DNA of 61,666 nucleotides from Gammaproteobacteria bacterium (GTDB taxonomy: Bacteria > Pseudomonadota > Gammaproteobacteria > Steroidobacterales > Woeseiaceae), in the NCBI GenBank assembly GCA_029863125.1, contig JAOTWB010000010.1, positions 1 to 61,666 on the forward strand, given 5' to 3'. How positions within the stretch are numbered: the stretch's first letter is position 1; each line of letters opens with the position of its first letter. Shown one piece after another: positions 8,082-21,788 of the stretch. The notes beneath the pieces were generated by a model. The model did no database searches. It was not told where the DNA came from and saw only the letters and a program-made list of their open reading frames with translations. The position numbers and the translations under genes were made by a program.

Positions 8082-8870
8082 ATGAATGAGCAAGAAGGAA
8101 TGTCCGCGACACTGGAGAGGCATCGGAACATCCTGCTCAGGATCGCCGGACGGGTAACCATCTACTACGCGGCGATGGCGGCAGCAGTCGCGCTATTGCT
8201 CGCTGTCTTTCCAGGCATGATTGAGCAACTGCCGCTTGGCGGTGTTGGCGACATTGCAGACCACGGAAGCTACAGCGTGTACGACCTCGAGGAGGCGCTT
8301 CTAAGTGCCGACGATGAGGAACTTGATGAGATAGCGTCGGCAACGACCCAGGCACGGCTGGCACGCGGCCCGGCGTGGCTACGCGGCGCAATATCTCTGG
8401 TGTACGTGATGACGGCCACGCTGTTGCTCATGTTGCCCGTTTCCTGGGTTTACAAAGCGATTCACACCGACAGCATCTACGACCACTCGATTGACACGAC
8501 AACGCTCGTGCTGCCCGCCGTCGTCGCCGGTATCGTGACCGTCGTACAGCACAGCCTGGCTCTTGCTTTCAGTCTCGCCGGAATCGTCGCTGGCGTCAGA
8601 TTTCGACGAGCCCTCAACGATACGTTCGATACTTTGTTTATCCTGTCGTCGATTGGCGTAGGCATCGCCGCGGGCGTGAGATCGATCGAGATCGCCATAG
8701 TGCTGACGGTTTTCTTCAACTACGCGGCAATCGCCGTGTGTGCGTTCGGCGACGGCCTGGAATCGCAGTATGTCCTGCAGCAAGAAATTCGTCGAAAAAT
8801 TGCGAAGGCCGCAAGAAAACTGGAGAAAAAGGCGCGCTCTGATGCCAGCGGCCCAATGTCTAATCTTTAG
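8082..8870 (+). CDS. DUF4956-like membrane protein
   Basis: A 262-residue protein. Membrane helices lie near residues 20-45, 104-125, 144-160 and in two closely spaced segments around 165-220. The part FRRALNDTFDTLFILSSIGVGIAAG followed by VLTVFFNYAAI resembles the DUF4956 core. An acidic loop (SADDEELDEIAS) lies between helices 1 and 2, and the C-terminus is a basic tail (RKIAKAARKLEKKARS). No function is known. It is divergent from the stress protein and overlaps the convergent gene at 8860 by 11 bases. Confidence 0.6.
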   Translation: MNEQEGMSATLERHRNILLRIAGRVTIYYAAMAAAVALLLAVFPGMIEQLPLGGVGDIADHGSYSVYDLEEALLSADDEELDEIASATTQARLARGPAWLRGAISLVYVMTATLLLMLPVSWVYKAIHTDSIYDHSIDTTTLVLPAVVAGIVTVVQHSLALAFSLAGIVAGVRFRRALNDTFDTLFILSSIGVGIAAGVRSIEIAIVLTVFFNYAAIAVCAFGDGLESQYVLQQEIRRKIAKAARKLEKKARSDASGPMSNL

Positions 8871-9939
8871 ACAACATTTCTTCCAGATGCTCTTTGCCCC
8901 GGCAGCGACCGGCAATCTCTTTTTTCACTCTCTTGGGGTTGTCCAGGATTTCGAAGTAGTTCTCGATGAACTTGAGCGTCTTCTTTTTCGTTCTTGGCTC
9001 CAACTCTGGTTGGTTTGTAAACAGGGCAAAAATGTCCTCGCGTTTTGACTGCACGTGCGCAATGGCTTCTTCGAGAACGCCGGGTGGCTGACACAGGCCC
9101 CGGTAGTAACGCGTGGTCACAAATCTCGTCGGCAGATACGATGGCGGCGCTGCATATTTCGTATCCACGAGTCCGGACAGATCAAAGTCATAGGGAACAG
9201 GAATGCGCACGTCGGCATTGTCCTTGAGCGCGAGGATTTCCGAATTGTGGCAGCATTCCCTACCTTCCTCGGACCTTAACACCGAATAATCGTTGTTCGC
9301 GATCAGCAGCTGGAACAGGTCAACCAGGGCCGTCGTGGGATGATCCATCTGGTCGAAGCGATTGGACACGACCTTCAGACGCGTGAGGTCCAGGCGTTTG
9401 GCCATGTCACCGTCGTCTTCAATAACAAAGACCAGATCAGTCCAGGGCGTTTTTTTTTCGTCACTGTCGACATAGCTCAGGCGAATCAGGCGGGTGCCAA
9501 AACTCTTGTCCGTCAGGATTTCAAAGCTGCGGTATGCCAGGTATTCGAGGACAACGTGTTGCTGTGATCTTGCGCCATCCTGGCAGGGGGAAACGACTTT
9601 CAGCTTGTCCTGGCCCGCGAACAAGGTCTTTTTGACCTGCTGCTTCCTGAAATTCAGCTGCAGCGGCGGCAGCTGGCAAAACTCCCGTCGAAAGAGTCCG
9701 CGCGTGCGTATCGATACGTCGAGTCGCTGTGTCGTCCCTGCGGCGGTTTTATAGGTCCACTGTCCCGGCAAGTAGATGCGAACGTCCTGACCGCGCTGGG
9801 CGAAGGCCTGCGTGATTGGCGCCGTCAGGACCGCCTTCAGCACCGAGTCATCCTGAAACAGAGGCTGTTTTTCTTTGGCGCAAACACTCCCGGAAATGCC
9901 GAGGGCGAACAGCACCAAACCCGCAATAACTTGCTTCAT
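8860..9939 (-). CDS. Secreted protein with kinase-like (CotH/HipA-type) motif set
   Basis: A 359-residue protein with a signal peptide ending near GSVCA. The region from residue 129 (VVLEYLAYRSFEILTDKSF) through FVIEDDGDMAKR, then LLIANNDYSV (213-220), HNSEIL (231-236) and VPYDFDLSGLVD (248-259), resembles the layout of atypical kinases of the CotH/FAM20/HipA type. In that reading D217 would be the catalytic residue, N232 a ligand and D251/D253 the metal-binding DxD-like pair. The family assignment is an inference from motif spacing. Cysteines at 88, 119, 229 and 230 could form disulfides, in keeping with export. The start is the ATG before the signal peptide. No partner gene is obvious. Confidence 0.5.
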   Translation of the reverse strand: MKQVIAGLVLFALGISGSVCAKEKQPLFQDDSVLKAVLTAPITQAFAQRGQDVRIYLPGQWTYKTAAGTTQRLDVSIRTRGLFRREFCQLPPLQLNFRKQQVKKTLFAGQDKLKVVSPCQDGARSQQHVVLEYLAYRSFEILTDKSFGTRLIRLSYVDSDEKKTPWTDLVFVIEDDGDMAKRLDLTRLKVVSNRFDQMDHPTTALVDLFQLLIANNDYSVLRSEEGRECCHNSEILALKDNADVRIPVPYDFDLSGLVDTKYAAPPSYLPTRFVTTRYYRGLCQPPGVLEEAIAHVQSKREDIFALFTNQPELEPRTKKKTLKFIENYFEILDNPKRVKKEIAGRCRGKEHLEEMLSKD

Positions 9940-10062
9940 CGTCGGATCGTTATACGGATAAAATCGGCCATTGGTATACGATAATACCGAGGTATTTGCA
10001 GTAAAGAATCGAATCCGTGCATAGTGTGTGCTCTCGGCGCGTACTCTGAAGGAGAAAACCGT

Positions 10063-10539
10063 ATGTTACAGGCTGGCGCAAAGGCTCCGGAGTTCGTACT
10101 GGCGGACGACCGTGGCGGGGAAACCACGTTGTCCGACCTGCTGCAGAAAGGTCCGCTGATTTTGTATTTTTACCCTGCCGACTTCACTCCCGGTTGCACC
10201 AAGGAAGCCTGTTCTATCCGCGATATTCATGACGATATCCAGTCTGTCGGACTGCAGGTTGCCGGGATCAGCCCCCAGGATATCGACAGCCATAAACGTT
10301 TTCGTGATGAGCATCAGCTGCCGTTCGTACTGTTGAGCGACCCGGATAAAGTTGCAATAAAGATGTATGACGTTGATGGGCCGTTTGGCGTTGGCGTACG
10401 TCGAGCGACATTTCTGATCAACCAGGACAGGACAATCCAGGACGCCATACTTGCGGATGTTCTCATCGGACGGCACAAGGAATTTATCGAGAAAGCCGTC
10501 ATACTCCGGGAAACCGCGGGGCTCAGATCCGACGCCTGA
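10063..10539 (+). CDS. Peroxiredoxin, PrxQ/Bcp type
   Basis: A 158-residue thiol peroxidase. The ATG at 10063 follows an AAGGAG site at about 10048 and begins the conserved domain (GAKAPEFVLAD); the frame also opens earlier but without homology. The peroxidatic motif DFTPGCTKEAC carries both the peroxidatic Cys and the resolving Cys five residues later, the atypical two-cysteine PrxQ/Bcp pattern. It reduces hydroperoxides using thioredoxin in the cytoplasm; trxB is about 10 kb away. The gene ends back-to-back with yjbQ at a TGATCA palindrome. Confidence 0.9.
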   Translation: MLQAGAKAPEFVLADDRGGETTLSDLLQKGPLILYFYPADFTPGCTKEACSIRDIHDDIQSVGLQVAGISPQDIDSHKRFRDEHQLPFVLLSDPDKVAIKMYDVDGPFGVGVRRATFLINQDRTIQDAILADVLIGRHKEFIEKAVILRETAGLRSDA

Positions 10540-10956
10540 TCACTCGCCTTGAATGGTAAGGACTACGCGACGTGTGTGCGGCGCGTATCGATGTTCCCAA
10601 AGATATATGCCCTGCCATGTCCCGAGAGCGCAGCGGCCATCGCGGATCGGTATGTTCAGGTCCGACTGCGTCAGGACGCTGCGGATGTGTGCGGCCATGT
10701 CGTCCGGGCCTTCCGCCGTGTGAATGAACATCGGATCGCCGTCGGGGACCTGCTGCGACATGAATGTCTCGAGGTCGGTCATAACGTCGGGATCGGCGTT
10801 CTCACAAAGCATCAGCGATGCACTGGTGTGCCGAATAAAGACATGGCAAAGGCCCGACACGATGCCGGATTCGCGCACCGCGCGCTGCACGTCGCGGCTG
10901 AGGTCATAGGTTCCCCGGCCCGTCGTCCTGATCTCGATCTCGTGCTGCGAAATCAA
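10540..10956 (-). CDS. yjbQ: YjbQ/UPF0047 family protein
   Basis: A 138-residue protein of the YjbQ family. It has the characteristic CHVFIRHTSASLMLCENADPDV with its conserved His/Ser/Glu residues, then HTAEGPDDMAAHI and LGTWQGIYLWEHR. Members have weak thiamin-phosphate-synthase activity in vitro, but the true role is unsettled. Its ATG overlaps the stop of the histidine phosphatase by four bases, so the two are co-translated. Confidence 0.92.
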   Translation of the reverse strand: MISQHEIEIRTTGRGTYDLSRDVQRAVRESGIVSGLCHVFIRHTSASLMLCENADPDVMTDLETFMSQQVPDGDPMFIHTAEGPDDMAAHIRSVLTQSDLNIPIRDGRCALGTWQGIYLWEHRYAPHTRRVVLTIQGE

Positions 10957-11549
10957 TGGACGTACGGCTCGCCATATCTCAAGCGTATGGTCTTGGTTTT
11001 GCCGAACCAGGGAATCGTCACAATATAAATATTGTCGTACTCGTCTTCGGCAATCTCGGGGACGTTCTTGCTGGCACCCATGTTCGCAATCATCTCCGGC
11101 ACCGTATTGCTGTGGCCAACGACGAGGATGATCTTTCCTTTGTATTCCTTGACGATCGCTTCAATGATCGCCTCGGTGTCTGACGCGTCGTACATTAGCA
11201 CCGGGAGATCAAGCGCATCGGCGACCGGTTTTGCCGTCTCGACCGCTCGTCGAAACGGGGTCGAGTACACCGCGTCAACGCCTACCCCGGGAACCACATC
11301 CGCATCGACCAGCTGGCGGGCGAGTTCAGCGGCGCGCCGCTGGCCCGCTTCGCTGAGCACCGGATCATCGGCGGGCAAGGCCGCTTTTTCAGCATGGCGT
11401 ACGAAAATGACCGTGGTGGTCGCCTGAGACTCGAAGAACCATGCGAGACCAACTGCAATGGCCGTATAAATGGCGACGATCTGAAGCCGTCGCCTGCGCC
11501 GGCGCCGGCGCCGATCGATTTCCGATTTTGTTCTCGTTGGTTTCTGCAT
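10953..11549 (-). CDS. Membrane-anchored histidine phosphatase (SixA/GpmB-like)
   Basis: A 198-residue protein. Residues 13-21 are nine consecutive arginines, followed by one membrane helix (LQIVAIYTAIAVGLAWFF). The positive-inside rule then puts the catalytic domain in the periplasm. The phosphohistidine motif is FVRHAEKA, followed by VYSTPFRRAVETA and the second histidine in VVGHSNTVPEM, so the active site looks intact. The substrate is unknown. It is co-translated with yjbQ. Confidence 0.85.
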   Translation of the reverse strand: MQKPTRTKSEIDRRRRRRRRRLQIVAIYTAIAVGLAWFFESQATTTVIFVRHAEKAALPADDPVLSEAGQRRAAELARQLVDADVVPGVGVDAVYSTPFRRAVETAKPVADALDLPVLMYDASDTEAIIEAIVKEYKGKIILVVGHSNTVPEMIANMGASKNVPEIAEDEYDNIYIVTIPWFGKTKTIRLRYGEPYVH

Positions 11550-11593
11550 GAAGCAGGACTTTACGAGGTTTTCGGGTCTTTGACTATGCCCGT

Positions 11594-11899
11594 TTAGCCT
11601 TTGCCCTTTCGTTCGCGGTCGTCTTCGATAACGTGAAATTCACCTTCGATGACGCCTTCTGGCGCCGGCCGGCTTTGGGCCGGGCTGAGCGACGCCTGAC
11701 GTTTGAGCTTTCGATTGAACCACCAGAGGCGCAGTCCGATGACGGCTGCGAGCACGGCGACAATACTCCCTAAGACGACGAATGCGACGAAACCCAGGAC
11801 CACTGAGACAGCGATGGCCAGTGCGCCGACCAGGACGACGAAGACGTTCGCAATCGGATTTCCGGCGGGAAATCCACGGTTAGTCGACGAATATTTCAA
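11594..11899 (-). CDS. Small two-helix membrane protein
   Basis: About 101 residues from a TTG at 11899 that overlaps the upstream stop (TTGA). The longer open frame to 11968 lies inside the upstream gene and is unlikely. A long hydrophobic stretch (NVFVVLVGALAIAVSVVLG, then VVLGSIVAVLAAVIGL) forms two helices. A basic turn (WWFNRKLKRQ) and a Pro-rich tail ending VIEGEFHVIEDDRERKGKG follow. Small proteins with a VIEGEY-like tail are common in gammaproteobacteria and have no known role. Confidence 0.6.
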   Translation of the reverse strand: MKYSSTNRGFPAGNPIANVFVVLVGALAIAVSVVLGFVAFVVLGSIVAVLAAVIGLRLWWFNRKLKRQASLSPAQSRPAPEGVIEGEFHVIEDDRERKGKG

Positions 11900-12822
11900 T
11901 TCGAGTTCCTCGGTTCGGCCGCATCGGCCGGTTTGCGTGTGTAAAAACCTTCGAACCAGGGCGTCCACGTCTCACCGTCATCGGACGACTGCTCAAAAAA
12001 CTGCCGGACACGGCCGTCCGGCAGCGGTGTCCACAGACCGCGAAACGCCGCGGTCGTGCCGTTTGCGACGTAGTGAATTGTGCCAGTCAGGAGCATACCG
12101 TCATCCGTCATACCACCGCGAATATTGATTTGACTGCCGCCGGCGTCGTTCCAAATCTGCACCCATTGATCGCTGGTCTTGTCGAGGTAATTAATGCTCG
12201 TGCCAGTACCACCCGTTGCGCTGCGCCAGTGTTCTATTAATACGCAGCCGCGCTGGGCGATTTCTATCCGGTTACTGCCGGCGAAAGCCCCGCCGGCAAC
12301 ATGAACGTCCCACTCGCCGACCCAGAAATCGAAAGCAGAAAAGAGCTCGTCGTGTTCACACGGAAATGCCTGCACCGACATCGTTGCAACGAGCTCGTCG
12401 AAATCCGCATGACCTGCGAGCGTCATTAGCAGTGGGTCGTCCGTTATCACATTGACCGCCGCGAAACCGCTTGACGCCACTTCCTGCAGCTCCGCGACGG
12501 CGACTTCGGCATCATTTGCGATTACGCCGAGCCTCGCCCGCTCGAGACCGACGCGGACGGGCGAGTACTTCAGCACTTCTGCCCTGTCGAGCGCGGCTGA
12601 TGCGGCGTCGTAGCGCTCCGCCTGTCGTGCGCTAACCGCAAGGCCGAACCAGGCCACCGCATCCTCGGGATCGTCGATCGTGCGAGACATGTAGGCGTCA
12701 GCGGCCGCATCCCAGTCGCCCGCCGCAAAAAGCCGGTCCGCATCCGGCTCTGCAAACGCGAAATTAGGTAGAGAAAAAAGTAAAACTATTAGAGGCTTAC
12801 CAAGTATTTGGATTTTTTGCAT
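11896..12822 (-). CDS. Exported TPR protein with a DUF1579-like C-terminal domain
   Basis: About 308 residues from the ATG at 12822, which gives a signal peptide (KPLIVLLFSLPNFAFA). Residues 25-140 form TPR-like helical pairs (LFAAGDWDAAADAYMSR, AVAWFGLAVSARQAERYDAA). The C-terminal half (FDFWVGEWDVHV, RGCVLIEHWRS, FRGLWTPLPDGRVRQFFEQS) resembles the DUF1579 beta-barrel family. It likely acts in the periplasm. Its function is unknown. It overlaps the next gene by four bases. Confidence 0.65.
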   Translation of the reverse strand: MQKIQILGKPLIVLLFSLPNFAFAEPDADRLFAAGDWDAAADAYMSRTIDDPEDAVAWFGLAVSARQAERYDAASAALDRAEVLKYSPVRVGLERARLGVIANDAEVAVAELQEVASSGFAAVNVITDDPLLMTLAGHADFDELVATMSVQAFPCEHDELFSAFDFWVGEWDVHVAGGAFAGSNRIEIAQRGCVLIEHWRSATGGTGTSINYLDKTSDQWVQIWNDAGGSQINIRGGMTDDGMLLTGTIHYVANGTTAAFRGLWTPLPDGRVRQFFEQSSDDGETWTPWFEGFYTRKPADAAEPRNSN

Positions 12823-12953
12823 TAAGATTAGTCCGGGGAATCCACGTAGGGTCAGACTCTTATCAACGTGGAATGTTCGAATACAGATGCGCACGACCAG
12901 GTTTCCAGATGGACCCAGAGCGCCCGGATTTCAATGCGCGCCAGGGGTGCAGG

Positions 12954-12982
12954 TTGAAACCTCCGCACACTAGACGCACAAT
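12954..12982 (+). promoter_or_regulatory. Sigma-70-type promoter of tRNA-Ser
   Basis: TTGAAA (12954-12959) and CACAAT (12977-12982) have the optimal 17-base spacing. The mature tRNA begins 23 bases after the -10 box, which leaves a short 5' leader for RNase P to remove. Confidence 0.5.
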
Positions 12983-13005
12983 TCGCCGTCGCTCGACCAG
13001 ACTCC

Positions 13006-13096
13006 GGAGAGGTGGCAGAGTGGTTGAATGCACTGGTCTTGAAAACCAGCAAGGGTTAGTAGCCCTTCGTGGGTTCAAATCCCACCCTCTCCGCCA
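13006..13096 (+). tRNA. tRNA-Ser(TGA)
   Basis: A 91-base class II tRNA with a long variable arm. The acceptor stem GGAGAGG pairs with CCTCTCC. The anticodon stem is CTGGT/ACCAG with loop CTTGAAA (anticodon TGA). The variable arm AGGGTTAGTAGCCCTT forms a stem, the T-loop is TTCAAAT, the discriminator is G and CCA is encoded. Confidence 0.96.
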
Positions 13097-13141
13097 ATTC
13101 AAAGCATCCCTGAGAAGGGATTCTCATTCAGGATTTCCGCG

Positions 13142-13801
13142 GTGTCCAATATTCTGATAACCGGCTGCAATCGCGGCATCGGACTGCAGCTCGCGAAGCA
13201 GCTCAACGAACGCGGCGAAAACGTCATTGGCGTCTGCAGGACACGCAGCGCAGCCCTGGACAGTCTCGATGTTCGAATCATCGACGGTATCGACGTTGCT
13301 GATGCCGGTGACATCGAGAAACTCGTCGCCGAAGTCGGAGATCTGTCGATAGATATCCTGATCAACAACGCCGGACTCCTTCGCAGCGACGCATTCGGTA
13401 ATCTCGATTACGAGGAAATGACGCTGCAGTTCCAGGTGAACACCCTCGGCCCGCTGCGCGTCACCGAAGCGCTAAGCGCGAAATTGCACGAGGGCTCAAA
13501 GGTCGCGATCGTGACGAGCCGAGTTGGCTCAATCGCCGACAACAGCTCAGGCGGTAACTGGGGATACCGGGCCTCGAAGGCCGCCGTGAACATGATCGGT
13601 ACGAACCTGATGCACCAGCTGAAGCCGCGCGGAATTGCTGTTGCACTGCTTCATCCCGGCCTGGTCGCGACCGATATGACGGGCGGCCACGGAATCGAAG
13701 CTGCGGCCTCCGCACGTGGTCTGATCGAACGAATAGACGAGCTGAATATGCAGAACACCGGCAGCTTCTGGCATGCCGAAGGCCATGTTTTGCCCTGGTA
13801 G
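13142..13801 (+). CDS. Short-chain dehydrogenase/reductase (C-factor-like)
   Basis: A 219-residue classical SDR starting at GTG. The cofactor motif is TGCNRGIGLQLA (residues 6-17), followed by INNAG and the catalytic YRASK with an upstream serine in VTSRVGS. The sequence is closest in style to the CsgA/C-factor subgroup of NAD(P)-dependent oxidoreductases, which have small C-terminal caps. The substrate is unknown. The gene lies just after tRNA-Ser and has no operon partner. Confidence 0.88.
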   Translation: MSNILITGCNRGIGLQLAKQLNERGENVIGVCRTRSAALDSLDVRIIDGIDVADAGDIEKLVAEVGDLSIDILINNAGLLRSDAFGNLDYEEMTLQFQVNTLGPLRVTEALSAKLHEGSKVAIVTSRVGSIADNSSGGNWGYRASKAAVNMIGTNLMHQLKPRGIAVALLHPGLVATDMTGGHGIEAAASARGLIERIDELNMQNTGSFWHAEGHVLPW

Positions 13802-13886
13802 CCCGGTCCTGAAAACGCGTGAAGGGTACTGATCTCAAGTTTATTGATGGTAGACTGCCTGACGGTTTATGTGAGGAGTACCACGA

Positions 13887-15867
<1,981 letters not shown>

Positions 15868-15873
15868 CTATGA

Positions 15874-17187
15874 CTATTTATCGCGGTTTCGCCGTTCGAT
15901 TTCCTCGAGCTTTTCGCGGATCCTGATCTCCAGGCCACGAGGCACGGGATGATAATACTTAACCGCCCTCATGTCGTCGGGAAAGTATTTCTCGCCGACG
16001 GCAATGGCGCCCTCTTCGTCGTGCGCGTATCGGTATTTCTCGCCGTAACCGAGGTCCTTCATCAATCGCGTGGGCGCGTTTCGCAAATGGAGGGGCACTT
16101 CGAGCGAGCCGTGCGCCCTGGCATCTTCCATCGCCGCTTTCGACGCCTGGTAGACTGCATTGCTCTTCGGTGCACATGCGAGGTAAACGACTGCCTGCGC
16201 CAGTGCCAGCTCGCCCTCGGGGCTGCCGAGCCGCTCGAGCACTTCCCAGGCATTGAGCGTCAGCTGCAGGCTCCGCGGATCGGCGTTGCCTATGTCCTCT
16301 GACGCAACGCGGATCATGCGGCGCGCGATATACAGAGGATCGCAACCACCGTCGAGCATGCGCATGAGCCAGTAAAGCGCGGCATCAGGATCGGTCCCGC
16401 GAACCGATTTGTGGAGCGCGGAAATCTGGTCATAAAAATATTCGCCGTGCTTGTCGAAACGCCTGCGGCTACCCGATGCGACCTCCTCGACCGTAGCCGA
16501 TGAAATCTCGCCGTCTTCGGTGAGGTCCGCCGCAAGCTCGAGAAGATTCAGTGCGCGGCGGGCGTCGCCATCGGCAGCCGACGCGATGATTTCAATTGAT
16601 TCGTCGCTGATTTCAAATTTGCCGGCAAGCCCGCGATTTTCATCGATTAGCGCGCGTCGCAATACTTCCTCGAGATCATCCGCGGTCAGCGACTTGAGGA
16701 CATACACGCGGGCGCGCGACAGCAGCGCGTTGTTCAGCTCGAAGGACGGATTTTCGGTCGTCGCCCCGATGAACGTGAGCGTGCCGTCCTCGACGAACGG
16801 CAGAAACGCGTCCTGTTGAGATTTGTTAAATCGATGAACTTCGTCAAGAAACAGGACCGTTCCGCGATTCCGCATCTGCCGATGCTGCTCCGCTTCAGCG
16901 ACAGCGCCACGGATATCCTTGACGCCGGCCATGACCGCCGAGAGAGCAATGAAGTGCGAGTCCGTTGTTCCGGCGATAACCCGGGCGAGTGTGGTCTTTC
17001 CGGTGCCCGGCGGCCCCCAGAACACCATGGAGTGCGCCCGGCCCTGCTCGATAGCCCGCAGCAATGGCTTTCCGGGCGCCAGCAGGTGGCGCTGGCCGGA
17101 GAACTCGGCCAGCGTCGCCGGCCGCATTCGGTCGGCAAGAGGTCGTTCAGTATCGTGCAGAGATTCTGATATGAATAGGTCAGTCAA
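15874..17187 (-). CDS. rarA: Replication-associated recombination protein A
   Basis: A 437-residue AAA+ ATPase (MgsA/RarA). Walker A is [11 protein letters not shown], Walker B is [16 protein letters not shown], and sensor 1 is [13 protein letters not shown]. The C-terminal oligomerisation domain contains [22 protein letters not shown] and ends with the helical region [17 protein letters not shown]. It acts at stalled replication forks with SSB. It overlaps the VanZ gene by 8 bases and lies 18 bases before serS. Confidence 0.96.
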   Translation of the reverse strand: MTDLFISESLHDTERPLADRMRPATLAEFSGQRHLLAPGKPLLRAIEQGRAHSMVFWGPPGTGKTTLARVIAGTTDSHFIALSAVMAGVKDIRGAVAEAEQHRQMRNRGTVLFLDEVHRFNKSQQDAFLPFVEDGTLTFIGATTENPSFELNNALLSRARVYVLKSLTADDLEEVLRRALIDENRGLAGKFEISDESIEIIASAADGDARRALNLLELAADLTEDGEISSATVEEVASGSRRRFDKHGEYFYDQISALHKSVRGTDPDAALYWLMRMLDGGCDPLYIARRMIRVASEDIGNADPRSLQLTLNAWEVLERLGSPEGELALAQAVVYLACAPKSNAVYQASKAAMEDARAHGSLEVPLHLRNAPTRLMKDLGYGEKYRYAHDEEGAIAVGEKYFPDDMRAVKYYHPVPRGLEIRIREKLEEIERRNRDK

Positions 17188-17605
17188 TGCCCGGGCCAGT
17201 CTGTCGCGCTGAGTACCAGTCTTCGATGCGCAGACTCCAGCCCCCGAGGCCCGCCATCGCGACTGCGAAACCGAGGATTATACCGACAGTATTCGCGCCG
17301 ATGTCGATCCAGTCCGCCATGCGGTAACTGACAATCAGCTGGCAGAGTTCGATAGCACATCCAAACAGCATCAATCCGATCGCAATGCGCCAATACGAGG
17401 GACGCCGATATTGCCCCGCAAACCACACCGCGAGGACGAAAAACGTAACGCCGTGCAGAAGCTTGTCGGCGTTATCAAACCACGACAGGATCTTCACCTT
17501 GTCGTCCCAGAACCAGATTGCGGGCATTAGTGCGGCAAGAAAGACCGTGAAGAGAAGTAATACGTCCGCAATTTTCCAGAAGCGTGCGTGTCTTAGCGGC
17601 AACAT
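17180..17605 (-). CDS. VanZ family membrane protein
   Basis: A 141-residue protein with four hydrophobic segments and the VanZ-type pattern [45 protein letters not shown]. The VanZ of Tn1546 gives teicoplanin resistance, but most chromosomal relatives are of unknown role. It shares the TGATG stop/start with lolA and overlaps rarA by 8 bases, so it is embedded in an otherwise conserved gammaproteobacterial operon. Confidence 0.82.
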   Translation of the reverse strand: MLPLRHARFWKIADVLLLFTVFLAALMPAIWFWDDKVKILSWFDNADKLLHGVTFFVLAVWFAGQYRRPSYWRIAIGLMLFGCAIELCQLIVSYRMADWIDIGANTVGIILGFAVAMAGLGGWSLRIEDWYSARQTGPGID

Positions 17606-18264
17606 CAGGGAACGGCATCGCCGGCTACCAACGGGACACCGACCAGATCCGCATCATCGGGCACTGCGAATTCAAAATGTTCGGCATCGATGGGCTCATT
17701 GATGACAACACCGTCGAACGCGACGAGCGTCGTTTGTTCGAGATTGTCAAGGAACACCATGCGGCGAAGTTCGTCGTTTACGAATCCCAGGTCGACCCGA
17801 TTGAAGCCACTGCCTTCGTCCACGGGACGCATGCGCACCCAGGTGATGTCACCCTCAACCCGGCTGCCTTCGAACTCAAACTGCTCCAGAGCTTCGTTCG
17901 CACCGCCGAGCAACAGCGCCGGCGTGTTGCTTAACGTCTTCGCCTGGGGTTTTACCGTAACCTGCGCGAGATCGACATCGTAACTCCAGATATTCCGGCC
18001 ATCGGCAACCAGCCACTGTTCATAGGGATCGGCATAGATCCAGCGAAAACGGCTTGGCCGCTCGATTTCCAGCGTACCGGTCGAGACATCCGTAACCGCT
18101 CCATCGGCGTCCGTCAACGTCTGCTCGAATCGGCCTTGCATCGTAATTACGTCCGTCAGGAAATCGTTGACGAGCTTTTCGCCGACTTGGTCGACGGATG
18201 ACTGCGCCACGGCGTTTTGTCCGGCAGCGGTGCAAAGCACCAACAAGAAAAATAGTCTGATCAT
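17605..18264 (-). CDS. lolA: Outer-membrane lipoprotein carrier protein LolA
   Basis: A 219-residue periplasmic chaperone with signal peptide MIRLFFLLVLCTAAGQNAVA. The family features are present: MQGRFEQTLTDADG, PSRFRWIYADPYEQWLVADGRNIWSYDVDL, and the C-terminal FDGVVINEPIDAEHFEFAVPDDADLVG. It carries lipoproteins from LolCDE to LolB across the periplasm. It lies 46 bases after ftsK, as in other gammaproteobacteria. Confidence 0.94.
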   Translation of the reverse strand: MIRLFFLLVLCTAAGQNAVAQSSVDQVGEKLVNDFLTDVITMQGRFEQTLTDADGAVTDVSTGTLEIERPSRFRWIYADPYEQWLVADGRNIWSYDVDLAQVTVKPQAKTLSNTPALLLGGANEALEQFEFEGSRVEGDITWVRMRPVDEGSGFNRVDLGFVNDELRRMVFLDNLEQTTLVAFDGVVINEPIDAEHFEFAVPDDADLVGVPLVAGDAVP

Positions 18265-18310
18265 GTAGTGGTCCCTCAGAAGGCGCTGTCGCCCCTGCCT
18301 AGTCCTTCAT

Positions 18311-21774
<3,464 letters not shown>

Positions 21775-21788
21775 GGCCGCGGTGCCTA

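Noticed and set aside
17180..17605. VanZ as a glycopeptide-resistance gene
   Set aside because: No vanH, vanA, vanX or transposon genes are present, and Gram-negative chromosomal VanZ-family proteins are common and not resistance genes.
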